From the NCBI GenBank assembly GCA_019747875.1, contig JAIEQI010000054.1:1-41850 (forward strand): DNA of 41,850 nt. The letters run 5' to 3'. The stretch's first letter is position 1; each line of letters begins with the position of its first letter. Under the pieces are notes generated by a model, which was given only the letters and a program-made list of their open reading frames with translations, was not told the origin of the DNA and made no database searches. Shown piece by piece: positions 1-8,842 of the stretch. Origin of the DNA: Candidatus Obscuribacterales bacterium. GTDB taxonomy: Bacteria; Cyanobacteriota; Vampirovibrionia; Obscuribacterales; Obscuribacteraceae. Both the position numbers and the translations under genes were made by a program.

Positions 1-106
1 CCCTCCACCATTGAGTGTTTTTTCAGGCAACTCCGACTCCGCTCCTCCTGAAAATTCGCTCAATCCTTTCGCTCCCTCCACCATTGAGTGTTTTTTCAGG
101 CAACTC
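1..106. repeat. 73-bp tandem repeat, partial, with internal inverted repeats
   Basis: The first 33 bases recur exactly at 74-106, so the window opens inside a tandem repeat with a 73-bp period; about 1.45 copies are visible and it may extend to the left. Inside the unit, arms at 11-27 and 47-63 are an imperfect inverted repeat (14 of 17 positions pair, 19-nt loop), and the first arm recurs at 84-100. No reading frame here looks coding. The structure fits an intergenic palindromic repeat. It is not similar by eye to the repeat near the right end, although that one also has a period of about 73. Confidence 0.7.
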
Positions 107-266
107 TTAGGAAGAGCCATCACGAAGCTTATCGCCAGTTGTGCTAAGCCTGGCGTCACCCCGGAAAACTCGCCCTCTGAGTAGTTTCCGCAGTATCGTA
201 TTCGCTTCAGGCAAACTATGCTCTTGTTGAGTAAGAGTTGGCAGAGCAGAATGGAGTAACATCTGC

Positions 267-929
267 ATGTCAAAAATAATTGGGTTCGAATCATCAATTT
301 CGCAGACAAACGCTTTAGATTGTAACGATACAAACAAAAATTCATTGCCAGAAAAACTCTTTCAGGCGGCCTACTTTTCAGCGCGCAGTGATCGAGACGA
401 AGCTGAATTTGCCAGCAACAAAATCTTGTCCCTGATGGAAAAACATACTCATGCACCAATCAGCTTAAGAGATTCAAGCAAATCCGCAGAGTTCGCAATT
501 AAAGTGGGCTGCGACAGAGATTCAGCGAACAGTCTTGTGCGTGCGATGGACGGCGCTGGTTACCCATTGCGAGTTATTTTCGGGCCTAATAAAGATCGAG
601 AAAATGACATTCGCGCATTTGAAGACGCAAAACCAATAAACACAATGTCCAACGAAGAGGCAGTTGACACAATAAAGACATTCCTCAATCACTCAGATCG
701 ATTCCAACATTCGGAAGACATCGTGAAATCATGGAACTATGTCCGCTGCCACCCATCCAACGATCCTATTGCTTGTCCAGATGGTCCGACCTCTTCAGTG
801 TTTGAGGGAAGCTACTTGGAAATTTCCGGTGCAAAGAACGAACTGAGTAATGCGGAATATGCAAGGCTTAACGGTGCCCTGAAAACGCTTCAGGAAAGAG
901 GTTTCGATGTGCGTGTCCGGTTTGAGTGA
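267..929 (+). CDS. hypothetical protein, 220 aa
   Basis: I do not recognise a family. The start ATG has a GGAG Shine-Dalgarno-like sequence about ten bases upstream. The protein is charged and mostly hydrophilic, with no signal peptide or membrane segment, so it is probably cytoplasmic. Two halves look loosely alike: residues 85-105 (ending in YPLRVIFGP) and 190-220 (ending in FDVRVRFE) both have a helix followed by a short G-x-x-[VL]-R-V strand, so an internal duplication is possible. A convergent glycine-rich gene lies downstream, separated by a hairpin. Base composition is like the rest of the window. Confidence 0.6.
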   Translation: MSKIIGFESSISQTNALDCNDTNKNSLPEKLFQAAYFSARSDRDEAEFASNKILSLMEKHTHAPISLRDSSKSAEFAIKVGCDRDSANSLVRAMDGAGYPLRVIFGPNKDRENDIRAFEDAKPINTMSNEEAVDTIKTFLNHSDRFQHSEDIVKSWNYVRCHPSNDPIACPDGPTSSVFEGSYLEISGAKNELSNAEYARLNGALKTLQERGFDVRVRFE

Positions 930-949
930 TCGTACTGAAAGAATTCAAA

Positions 950-973
950 CAGGAACCTGAGTTCAGGTTCCTG
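950..973. terminator. hairpin between convergent genes, possible bidirectional terminator
   Basis: An 11-bp perfect inverted repeat (CAGGAACCTGA / TCAGGTTCCTG) with a very short loop lies between the stop of the + gene at 929 and the stop of the - gene at 1033. Read on the minus strand the stem is followed by TTTGAATTCTTT, a weak U-tract; on the plus strand there is none. Confidence 0.5.
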
Positions 974-1032
974 TAGAAATCGTCTGATGTCCCAGCTGCT
1001 ACCAGCGAAGCTCGAGAATATTGAATCGCGAA

Positions 1033-1698
1033 TTAATACAATCCGTGTGCTTTAATCTCAGTTTGAATGTGAGATCGGAATCCCTTGCGATCAACCTTTG
1101 CACCGGCATCAAAGCGGCTGTCGACATTTCCGACATACCCGTCGTGCTTTAGGCGCACGCCAGTCTTCTCACCAAGGTCCGTTCTAACTCTTGTGTGTCC
1201 ACCAGCAACGCCGTCTAGCTCGGCATGACCACCGACTCGAGTATGTATGCCTCGCTCGTCAATATACCCTTTGCCATAGGCTCCTGCACTTGCCGGACCG
1301 AGTTGTGTATCACCGCCAACATGGACTCCAGCGCCCTTGTCACCGAGGTATGAGCCGACTCCCACTCGAGTTCCAATTTCCGGACCGAGTTCGCCTGCTG
1401 CAGCCACACCACTCTTAATTCCACGTTCGTCCACGACAACACCGCCACCAGCGCCGATGCGTGCCCCAGGAACACCGACCTCGGCTCCTGCTCCGGTGCG
1501 CTGACCAATTGAAGCACCGCCACGCGCGATGCCCAAATCAATTCCAACTCCAAAGGAACAGCTTTGCGTCCCTATCTTCAAAATTCCTAGATCAAGGCCT
1601 TGAAAGCCCTTATACGCATCTTCACAGAGTGCTTGTGATGTCGCATTAGCTTGTTCGTTTCGTTCGGTGTAACTCTGCTCAATTCTGCGGTCTGTCAT
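1033..1698 (-). CDS. glycine-rich repetitive protein, unknown function, 221 aa
   Basis: The start at 1698 is chosen because GGAG sits nine bases upstream of this ATG; an in-frame extension to 1806 has no such site. After a charged N-terminus (about residues 1-45), the rest is glycine/alanine/valine-rich with few large hydrophobics, alternating small residues with charged turns. A degenerate repeat is visible: VDERGIKSGV, IDERGIHTRV and VDRKGFRSHI, each preceded by a glycine-rich stretch. Alternation of small residues suggests a beta-rich or filamentous surface-like fold, but there is no recognisable signal peptide. No family recognised. It is the only gene in this stretch and is followed by the 950-973 hairpin. 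Confidence 0.55.
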   Translation of the reverse strand: MTDRRIEQSYTERNEQANATSQALCEDAYKGFQGLDLGILKIGTQSCSFGVGIDLGIARGGASIGQRTGAGAEVGVPGARIGAGGGVVVDERGIKSGVAAAGELGPEIGTRVGVGSYLGDKGAGVHVGGDTQLGPASAGAYGKGYIDERGIHTRVGGHAELDGVAGGHTRVRTDLGEKTGVRLKHDGYVGNVDSRFDAGAKVDRKGFRSHIQTEIKAHGLY

Positions 1699-1937
1699 TG
1701 CATAAGTCTCCAACTTGAGATATCCGATCTGTCTCCGGATCGAACCAAGCTGAAACCCAGCAATAGATTTAACCGAAACCGGCACCAGGCGCAATGTGGA
1801 TACCACGAAAGATTAAATGCCACCTTCTTACTTAGAATTTCCACACCCACAGCAATTCGGAGAATTTCAAACAATTGGTTCCACATGATTAATTGCACCC
1901 AGTTTCTCTAGCATCATGGAAAAGAATCGCTCTTTGA

Positions 1938-2098
1938 TATGCTGGCGCTCACAAGATCGAACCTAACTCCAAACAACTGAGCGCAATCTTGGTTAGAAGC
2001 CGGCAAGATGCCGGCGCTCCCGGGATCGAACCAAGCACAGGGCAAGAGTGAATCGCTCGGCCAATTCGGCAAGGCGGCGCTTCCGGGATCGATAGAAA
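1938..2098. repeat. cluster of REP-like elements, GAGCGCCGGC type
   Basis: The clearest copy is at 1996-2021: read on the minus strand it is GGGAGCGCCGGCATCTTGCC followed by GGC, a hairpin with stem GCCGGC/GCCGGC and loop ATCTT. Degenerate or half copies occur near 1940-1965 and 2066-2098, each followed on the plus strand by GGATCGA or AGATCGA. The flank GGAGCGC and loop CATCTTG are shared with the GGAGCGCGGAC elements elsewhere in this window. Confidence 0.65.
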
Positions 2099-2117
2099 AT
2101 GAACAGCTCTGTTAGGC

Positions 2118-2147
2118 TATGGGCGGACGGGACGTCCGCGCTCCATA
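2118..2147 (-). repeat. palindromic repeat, GGAGCGCGGAC family
   Basis: On the minus strand this copy reads TATGGAGCGCGGACGTCCCG followed by TCCGCCCATA, identical over 30 bases to the copy at 41561-41590. The core GCGGAC/GTCCGC forms a hairpin and the outer TATGG/CCATA also pair. Confidence 0.75.
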
Positions 2148-2269
2148 CGTTTCCGAGCCGAATCCTTTCGCATGCGACTCCCTGTTGCGTTCCTCTTTGA
2201 CAGTAACTAAGCTGCAGAACGCAGGGATATTGGTACCGAAAATCGATCGCTAACGGCCCTCCTCTATTC

Positions 2270-2328
2270 AGCCTGAGATAAGGCTCAATTTTCATCGCCA
2301 TAACTTCCACTGAGCCTTATCTCAGGCT
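2270..2328 (-). terminator. 18-bp perfect inverted repeat at the end of the addBA-like operon
   Basis: Arms at 2270-2287 and 2311-2328 are perfect reverse complements over 18 bases with a 23-nt loop. On the minus strand the first arm begins at the last two bases of the AddA-like stop codon (2329-2327). There is no U-tract after the second arm, so it is either a non-canonical terminator, an RNA 3'-end stabiliser, or a small inverted-repeat element. Confidence 0.5.
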
Positions 2329-5300
2329 ACATGATCTGGACAATAGAACCCAGAATTGGCATATGAATAAGAAGCCGATCTACCTTCTTATTTGCTCCCG
2401 CAAGATTCATCGCATCAGCGTAACTCTTCAGCTGCGACTTAAACGAATAAGCTTTTTCGATGCAAGTTGCTTCACTTCCTGGAAAGCTTTTGTGATCAAT
2501 TATATGAAAGCACTCAGCAGTTTCCACTAACATATCAATGCTTCCTCGAACTCTCTGTCCTCCAATTTTTGCAAAAACGGGACATTCTCGATGAAGCTCG
2601 AATTCGCCAAACTCGCTGGACAAGAATTGGTGCAAGCGATTACTGATGAGAATTAGATCCTCATTGCTGATAGCCTTCACACGCCAGAGCTTTCTTATCA
2701 GTTCGGCTTGTGCAACTCTGATATCATGATTCTCGGTCGGACGATCGCATGCCAAAAACGAATGAATGCATTCACCCAAGAGAGACATCTCTACTTTTTC
2801 CGAAAGCGGTAAACGCTCACCGATCTCGGTGATGAAAGTCTTCGACGAGTCAAACTCATCAACGTCATTCATTTGTGCACTCGGACGAAGGAAGTAACTC
2901 TTAGAAGAAGAGCTTGAAGCCTTCCTTTTGGACCACTCTGGTGCAAAGGCAGATGGAGTCGTCAATGAAGACGAAGAAATTGGCTGCTCAGTAAAGGTCT
3001 TCACGATAACCGAATGAGGCATTGAGCCCGTCAATAACTCGCCGGCACCAAGTGCTTTTGGAAAATCTATCAAACGACGACCATCTACTTGCAATTCATC
3101 CAGCCACTGTATCCCTGTCGGATTAAAAGTTCGCCCCGTATATGGTGCAAAGATCAGTCTGTCCCTGGCGCGCGTCATGCCGACATACATCAATCTAGAA
3201 TTCTCTGCACGAACGCGCTGCATCGTTGCAATAAACTCGGGCGAATTGGCGGCATTTGGTTCGAAAGCTCCGTCTTTCTCAATTGCCCCAAACGGCCAAG
3301 GCCAAAAGCGTATCCATCGACCATTTAATGGAGCATCAATATCAAACGGGAGATCCGGGGCCTCAACATAAATTTTGCAAAGGTCTTTGTGAACCTTAGG
3401 AGCCGCTTCCGAATCGAGATCACAAAGAATAACAACAGGCCATTCCAAACCTTTGGAAGCGTGATACGTAAGTACATTAACCGCATCCACTTCCAAACAG
3501 GCTGGCTGCTCGCTATCTTCTAACTGTTCGAGAAACAACAAAAACCCCGCGACTGTAGCCGGGCTTCGTGCAAGCGCACAGGTATCCTCGTATTCGATCA
3601 CCAGTCCTCGCAAGGCATCGAGATTTGATAATCGGCTGGACACAGAGCCCCAACCGTAAATCATTTGCATGACAGCACCAAGATCGATTGCTTTGCTTAA
3701 TGCATCGCTGATGGTTAAGCGCCCTAACGATTTTCTGGTAGCGTCAATTTCGGACTTATTTGCCAGCAATTTGTCAGGTACACGCCCTGCGGCTAACCAC
3801 TTTCCAAGCCACACCGATTGATCTGCTTCTTTGTAGTTTTGCTGCAGATGAACCATTTGTCCAAGAGCAAGTTTGTCTTCTTTATCGACGAGGAAGCGCA
3901 ATGTTGCGGTCGCAAGCAAACATTCAGGCGCATCAAGCAAGCCATTTCTGGTCATCGCCACTTTGACGCCTTTATTTGAAAGTGCATTTGCAAGAGCCAA
4001 ACAATGATCGTTCTTTCGACAGAGAACGGCTATATCAGAGCCCTGAATCTTACGAATGTCTCCCGTCTCGGGGTCAGGAATTTCAGTATTTTCCTCGTTC
4101 AAGATCTGATGAATTGCTGTTGCAACAGAATTGAAGCAGGCATTTAACTCTTTTCCCTCACAATTCCATAATTCAATTGCAGCAGTAGTCGAGGAAGGAC
4201 GGCTGCCGGATGGACGAATAACTACATCTTCAGCTTTTATGCCATGAGCCGGAAAAATGTTTTTGAATACCTCGTTTGTAAAATTAACAAGCTCAGGGCA
4301 TGAGCGAAAGGACTGTTCAAGGGGTGGCTTGCGCTCAAAAGAAGAGGCTGCAGCCTGCATAAGTTGTGGATCCGTGCCCCTGAATCCATAAATGGCCTGC
4401 TTAACGTCCCCAACCCAGATTGAATGTTTGGATAATTTTGCCAACTTGATAAACAATGCCAGTTGAATCGGACTGGTGTCTTGAAATTCATCGATCAAAA
4501 CCAGATCAAGACGAGAACGAAGTGATTCTTGCACAGCCGGCTTATCCAGCAGGCTAAGAGTAAGATATTCCTGGTCGATGAAATCAACTAATCCATTTGC
4601 TGACTTATAGGTCTGGTAGGCTTCAAGACAATCAGCAGCGCAATCAAAAACGTTTTTCAGATAGCTCTTCAAATCTTGATGCAAGCGAGGATGCAGGTGC
4701 AAAACATTGCACACGTTTATCAAATCGGACACTGCCGACTTGTTTTGAGCTCCGATTTGCAGTTTCTTGACCGATGCCCAGTCTTTCCATGTAAGAGCAC
4801 CGGTTCTTGCCCTGGCGAAACATTCGCGCAAAGTCTGGTTTGCTTTAGCTGTGACTTCACTGGTATCGTTACTCAAATCAAGCTTGTTTATGGCATTCTC
4901 CAGCCCTGAAAGTAAGAGTTCATCGATTAGCTCTCCGTCGATTTCCTTTTCAGATTTTCCAAGCTGCCGCTGCATCCCCTGCCAACTGCGCTCCGCACTG
5001 AATCGCAATTCAACAGGAGCAATAGCATTTGCACGAGCTAAGCTGCAAATTGTTCTGACATGATCCATCCAGTGAGTACGTTTTTGAAATTTGTTTTTTG
5101 GTCCAAAATCCATAAAGGAAAGGCGCCTTGCATGAAGCTCAATGCGTTGAGCATAAGCATCGATAACACTGGCGCTTGCAATTGCAAACAAATTCGCCTG
5201 CATGTGTTCAGGGATCACGTCCTGCTCAGGAGCCAAGCCCCCTTCAAGAGCATAATCACGAAGCAGCCGGCCGCAGATCGAATTGACGGTGCCGACATAG

Positions 5301-5551
5301 CCTGACAGCACCAAGTGGGCGGCGTCGCATTCGCCTACCTGAAGGAGCTTTTGACGGATACGGGCCGTCAGCTCGTCTGCGGCTTTATTCGTAAAAGTGC
5401 AAACAAGAATTCGGTTCGGATCTGTTTTTATTGGACCAGATCCATCTAGCATAGATACGAATTCGCTTACAAGACGTGTTGTCTTGCCAGTGCCCGCACT
5501 AGCACCAACTATATGAACAGAAGGGGTCTTTTCAATAACGTTCTCGATCAT
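2327..5551 (-). CDS. addA: AddA-like UvrD/Rep-family helicase-nuclease, 1074 aa
   Basis: Superfamily 1 helicase fused to a C-terminal PD-(D/E)XK nuclease, the architecture of AddA/RecB subunits that process double-strand DNA ends for recombination. Visible motifs: Walker A GASAGTGKTT (16-25), Walker B/II DEFQDT (354-359), motif III-like GDVKQAIYGFRG (381-392), motif V TYHASKGLEW (695-704) and motif VI VGMTRARDRL (790-799). The nuclease has the entry His930, Asp1006 in GSID, and Asp1019/Lys1021 in IIDHK, so both activities look intact. Its ATG overlaps the stop of the upstream nuclease gene by four bases (ATGA), implying translational coupling. Length is near that of AddA proteins. It could instead be called a generic UvrD-helicase/exonuclease of a sister family; pairing with the adjacent gene supports the AddAB-type role. 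Confidence 0.8.
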   Translation of the reverse strand: MIENVIEKTPSVHIVGASAGTGKTTRLVSEFVSMLDGSGPIKTDPNRILVCTFTNKAADELTARIRQKLLQVGECDAAHLVLSGYVGTVNSICGRLLRDYALEGGLAPEQDVIPEHMQANLFAIASASVIDAYAQRIELHARRLSFMDFGPKNKFQKRTHWMDHVRTICSLARANAIAPVELRFSAERSWQGMQRQLGKSEKEIDGELIDELLLSGLENAINKLDLSNDTSEVTAKANQTLRECFARARTGALTWKDWASVKKLQIGAQNKSAVSDLINVCNVLHLHPRLHQDLKSYLKNVFDCAADCLEAYQTYKSANGLVDFIDQEYLTLSLLDKPAVQESLRSRLDLVLIDEFQDTSPIQLALFIKLAKLSKHSIWVGDVKQAIYGFRGTDPQLMQAAASSFERKPPLEQSFRSCPELVNFTNEVFKNIFPAHGIKAEDVVIRPSGSRPSSTTAAIELWNCEGKELNACFNSVATAIHQILNEENTEIPDPETGDIRKIQGSDIAVLCRKNDHCLALANALSNKGVKVAMTRNGLLDAPECLLATATLRFLVDKEDKLALGQMVHLQQNYKEADQSVWLGKWLAAGRVPDKLLANKSEIDATRKSLGRLTISDALSKAIDLGAVMQMIYGWGSVSSRLSNLDALRGLVIEYEDTCALARSPATVAGFLLFLEQLEDSEQPACLEVDAVNVLTYHASKGLEWPVVILCDLDSEAAPKVHKDLCKIYVEAPDLPFDIDAPLNGRWIRFWPWPFGAIEKDGAFEPNAANSPEFIATMQRVRAENSRLMYVGMTRARDRLIFAPYTGRTFNPTGIQWLDELQVDGRRLIDFPKALGAGELLTGSMPHSVIVKTFTEQPISSSSLTTPSAFAPEWSKRKASSSSSKSYFLRPSAQMNDVDEFDSSKTFITEIGERLPLSEKVEMSLLGECIHSFLACDRPTENHDIRVAQAELIRKLWRVKAISNEDLILISNRLHQFLSSEFGEFELHRECPVFAKIGGQRVRGSIDMLVETAECFHIIDHKSFPGSEATCIEKAYSFKSQLKSYADAMNLAGANKKVDRLLIHMPILGSIVQIM

Positions 5552-8355
5552 TTCAACTCTTTCATCCCGCAGAAGTGACCAAGTTTACAGAAATTACACG
5601 GTGGCTCGACAAGAGCCGCTGCTGCAAAAACATCGAGGCTATCATCTATGACTCCCGTTGCGATGGCTTCGCCTTCATTTAATGCTTCAAGAGCCCGCAG
5701 ATATGCCGATAGTGTCAATTCAAAGGTGTCAGGTAAATCGCGAATCATTTTGCGCACGAAAGTGTAGGAAGGGAAGATTCCATCTTGAGTGAAAAACAAC
5801 TCCGCATGTCTGAACATGTAGAAACCAGCGGGCGGCATTGGCGTTGCAGCTCTACCAATGAGTTCTAATCCATTGCTCTCAGTTTCGAGCTGCCGTTTGC
5901 GTGCAACCTTTGAAAAATCAGTGACATTACTTTTGGATTCGTTGACGAGCCAGCTGTAAATTGCAAGCTGCAAGGCGCGTCCCTCAACAATTCTCTTGCG
6001 ATAGAAGTAAGGTGACAAAGACCACTTAAAGTCAATCACGGCAGGCGAGCCATCGGGCAAACTGAGAAGCAAATCTACGATACCAGTTAGCTGCCCATTC
6101 ACAAAAGGAGCTTTAACAGAGATCTCCGTTCCTTCGACTTTCGCACCGGCTTCATTCACGAATGTTACTAGCTGAAATACAGATGCCGGAATCGCCTCTT
6201 TCGCCTCCCTGAGTTGAGGAGCAGAACCAGGCAAAAGAAGCCCGGCGGCCATTTTTGGAATTAAATCATTGATGCAAGCAGCCGCGAATCTTTGAGCCTC
6301 ATCAGGACGCCAGTCTTTCTTTTTGCCGTATAGTTCGTCAACGACAGCATGGGCAAGCTTGCCCAAAAGCAGTTGCTTTTGAGGAATGTTAAAGCTGCGC
6401 GAGGCCCACATTCCACCATGATATTGAAGAACCCAAGAGAGAGAGCATCCAAGCAGGCGCTCAATGCTGCTAAATGATTCCCGGGCCCGCCCCTTAATTT
6501 GCACATTGGGAATCCGCCACGTACGCAGGGCCGCCGGGAGCTGAATTCTCTCCACCGGGCGCACATTGCATTCAACTCCAGCGAAACGGGCTCCTTGAGA
6601 GGAAAGAATCTTGGCAGGGTCTAGAGAAATCTTTCTGAGCGAAGCGTCGTCGATGCGAACCTTAAGCTCATCCCAAACAGGATGAGTCGACGCACGCCGC
6701 CCTGCCACCATATGTGGCTTCACTAATATGAGTTGGCTTGTCGCATTCAAAATGGGCGATCGCCATGACATGGTTTCACGCCTCAATTTCTCAACAGGGC
6801 TCTCCCAGAAGATATCGTGCTCATGAAGTTTTCTTATCTCCAGGTCCGACCAAATACTGGTCCTCAGAGGCGCAATGTTATGTTCGGCAAAGCCCCACCA
6901 GAGAATATTTTCTGCAGCACTCCAAATTTGCCCGGGCTTGTCAACGATGCTCCAAGAAGCCGCCTCAGCAGTAGAAATAGTAGAACCATATGAGTTCACG
7001 GATTCCATCATCTTCTGCAATTGAGCTAGCGGAAATACTTCGCTTTCACAGGCATGAAGAATCTGCCTCAGTAACTTACTTTGAGCAAGAGCCAGTTCAT
7101 AAAGAACTCGGTTCTCATCGTTAGCGCCCCGCTCAGTTGCCCAATTCTCGACCCGCAAACAAATCGCCTCAGCCTCTTTCAGACGGACCTGGCTCGACGA
7201 GCTGAATTCAACCTCTTCAAACCAAACGCTGAATTTCGACAATTTTGCTTTTGCAATCTCTTCCCTTTCAACTTGAGTTAGATTGGGATGATCTCGATTG
7301 GTCCATTCAATTTGCTCATTCAAACAAGCCTTCCAGGCGCTGTGCCATGCTTTGCCACCGATCCCAGGCGAATCAGAGAGCGCAGACAAAAGCTTGTTTC
7401 CTACAAAAGCCGGAATTGGACCACCAGGCAAATTGATGAACTCAATCATCGTGTTGGGATCAAGGGGACGCGTTGAGAGCTTGAAGGCCAGAGGTAAGAC
7501 CTGCAAAATAGCGCGAAAATGCAATCGCGAGCTAGGACCAAGGGACGGAAGAGATAAACTCTGGCAAGCATGAGAAAGCGCGGAGCAATCACTCCCTCTA
7601 ACAATTACCGTTTGAGTTTGCTCGCTGTTATGCGAAAGCCAGGCGGCGGCAAAAATTGCCGCTTGCGCTTCCTCGATCGAATCAATGATGGTCAATGTTC
7701 CATCGCCGGCAAGGGCGATTCTAGAGCTAAAATCAGAGCCAATAATCAAATCTTGCAACTTACGCAAATCCGTCCCCGCAGCAGCGTGGGCACAACTTGT
7801 CAGTTGCTCAACAATTATCCCGCATGCTTCCAATTGCTTTAGCAGTTGCTTCCAGATAGCAGGCAAAACTTCTCTATCGTCAACAAGAGAAATCTTTTTC
7901 AATGGCAATTTTGCCTTTGAGCTGACTGTGTCCAATTCGCTTAGTTTCTGCCTAAGACGCCTAACTCGCTCACCAAATCCATCTGATATCTGCTGAATAG
8001 TTTCGACTCGTGCCAATTCATTTAGCTTTGCAAATCCATCAATGCACTGACCGTTCCAACCAGACGCAACAAGTTCATCTCTAACAGAAAGTAGGAAACC
8101 TGCAGTGGACCATGAATCGACAGCAAGCGATTCAGAGTAAAACTGTGAGCCATCACTAGCTTTCTTGAGCAAGCTCATATACTGTGCGGCACGCAAGGCT
8201 TTCACAGCCGGAGGCTGTCGCAAACCAAGAATTGTTTCAAGAACATTCAAGAAACTAAGAGGTCCACAAACCGATTGATTGAATGATCCGTCTCTGCCAT
8301 TTGCAGTTTCGGGAAAAACAAAACCATCTAGATTGCAGCCGAATACAATATCCAT
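5548..8355 (-). CDS. addB: AddB-like PD-(D/E)XK nuclease with Fe-S cysteines, 935 aa
   Basis: Partner of the downstream helicase. The C-terminal third is a RecB-type nuclease: His669 in LAHAVVDELY, Asp761 in GIVDLLL, Asp775/Lys777 in VIDFKW, and Q796-x3-Y800 in LQLAIYSW. Cys637 together with Cys920, Cys923 and Cys929 (CNFCKLGHFC) matches the spacing of the iron-sulfur cluster that pins AddB-type nucleases. The N-terminus lacks a Walker A motif and starts directly with a VFGCNLDGFVFPE segment, so the ATPase half is degenerate or different from classical AddB. The annotated ATG has only a weak ribosome site. The open frame continues upstream without a stop for 20 codons to an ATT at 8415, with plausible protein sequence, so the true N-terminus may be longer. 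Symbol given by analogy. Confidence 0.7.
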   Translation of the reverse strand: MDIVFGCNLDGFVFPETANGRDGSFNQSVCGPLSFLNVLETILGLRQPPAVKALRAAQYMSLLKKASDGSQFYSESLAVDSWSTAGFLLSVRDELVASGWNGQCIDGFAKLNELARVETIQQISDGFGERVRRLRQKLSELDTVSSKAKLPLKKISLVDDREVLPAIWKQLLKQLEACGIIVEQLTSCAHAAAGTDLRKLQDLIIGSDFSSRIALAGDGTLTIIDSIEEAQAAIFAAAWLSHNSEQTQTVIVRGSDCSALSHACQSLSLPSLGPSSRLHFRAILQVLPLAFKLSTRPLDPNTMIEFINLPGGPIPAFVGNKLLSALSDSPGIGGKAWHSAWKACLNEQIEWTNRDHPNLTQVEREEIAKAKLSKFSVWFEEVEFSSSSQVRLKEAEAICLRVENWATERGANDENRVLYELALAQSKLLRQILHACESEVFPLAQLQKMMESVNSYGSTISTAEAASWSIVDKPGQIWSAAENILWWGFAEHNIAPLRTSIWSDLEIRKLHEHDIFWESPVEKLRRETMSWRSPILNATSQLILVKPHMVAGRRASTHPVWDELKVRIDDASLRKISLDPAKILSSQGARFAGVECNVRPVERIQLPAALRTWRIPNVQIKGRARESFSSIERLLGCSLSWVLQYHGGMWASRSFNIPQKQLLLGKLAHAVVDELYGKKKDWRPDEAQRFAAACINDLIPKMAAGLLLPGSAPQLREAKEAIPASVFQLVTFVNEAGAKVEGTEISVKAPFVNGQLTGIVDLLLSLPDGSPAVIDFKWSLSPYFYRKRIVEGRALQLAIYSWLVNESKSNVTDFSKVARKRQLETESNGLELIGRAATPMPPAGFYMFRHAELFFTQDGIFPSYTFVRKMIRDLPDTFELTLSAYLRALEALNEGEAIATGVIDDSLDVFAAAALVEPPCNFCKLGHFCGMKELK

Positions 8356-8429
8356 GCCAAGACCAATAGACTCCGCCTGCTCAACGACGCACGCTATCCG
8401 CTTTCGGAAGCCAATTTATGCAAGTGCCT

Positions 8430-8454
8430 ATTTTATCACTTACAACACTTACAA
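8430..8454 (-). promoter_or_regulatory. promoter and tandem operator-like repeat upstream of addBA
   Basis: On the minus strand, TGATAAAAT (extended -10, hexamer at 8435-8430) lies just after a perfect tandem duplication of TTGTAAGTG (8454-8437). The -35 is poor. The predicted start would be around 8423. Two adjoining nine-base copies over the promoter look like a regulator site; I do not see a LexA-type box. Confidence 0.4.
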
Positions 8455-8519
8455 TCTTTCCTAGTCCCAGCCTTTCAAGGTTAAACAGAGTGGATGGGGC
8501 CCGGATGAACAACGAAATA

Positions 8520-8828
8520 TCACTGCGTGAGCTCAATATCCATTTGAGGTAAACGCCTTACCTTACGATGAGACTTCTTCGCGTTCCAGAGATCCAATGC
8601 TTGCTGCGCATTTAGCCAAAATTGAGCAGTCGTACCAAAGGCATCAGCAAAGACCATCGCAGTTTCCGGAGTAATGCCGCGTTTACCCATAATAATTTCG
8701 TTGACCTTAGGTTGAGACCAACCTATATGACGAGCAAAGGCGCTTTGGCTCAATCCAAGGGGCTTTAGAAACTCTTCTAACAAGATTTCACCTGGAGGAG
8801 TCGGCGCTCTCTTTGTATATTTGTCCAT
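8520..8828 (-). CDS. higA: HigA family antitoxin (XRE HTH), 102 aa
   Basis: Antitoxin and DNA-binding autorepressor of a type II toxin-antitoxin pair. The N-terminus (TPPGEILLEEFLKPLGLSQ) is the characteristic HigA/VapI opening, followed by an XRE helix-turn-helix at about residues 25-57 (LSQSAFARHIGWSQPKVNEI) and the family's TAQFWLNAQ segment near 67-75. AAGGAG lies ten bases before the ATG. It starts 14 bases after the HigB stop, giving the toxin-first order typical of higBA. It should neutralise the upstream HigB and repress the shared promoter. Confidence 0.9.
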   Translation of the reverse strand: MDKYTKRAPTPPGEILLEEFLKPLGLSQSAFARHIGWSQPKVNEIIMGKRGITPETAMVFADAFGTTAQFWLNAQQALDLWNAKKSHRKVRRLPQMDIELTQ

Positions 8829-8842
8829 ACTGTCCGCTCTCC

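Larger units (their letters stand above)
1807..2326. other. non-coding stretch with clustered palindromic repeats
   Basis: No credible gene is seen. A 105-codon open frame on the minus strand (1993-2310) runs through the repeats and has no family resemblance. The stretch contains three degenerate copies of a GAGCGCC-hairpin element (1938-2098), one copy of the related GGAGCGCGGAC element (2118-2147), and the left arm of the inverted repeat that follows the AddA-like gene. Confidence 0.6.

Noticed and set aside
1..106. CRISPR-like direct repeat at the left end
   Set aside because: Only two copies, a 73-bp period, and the intervening part belongs to an inverted repeat rather than a spacer.
1993..2310. 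105-codon open frame on the minus strand
   Set aside because: It runs through two types of palindromic repeat and the inverted repeat, and its translation has no coding character.
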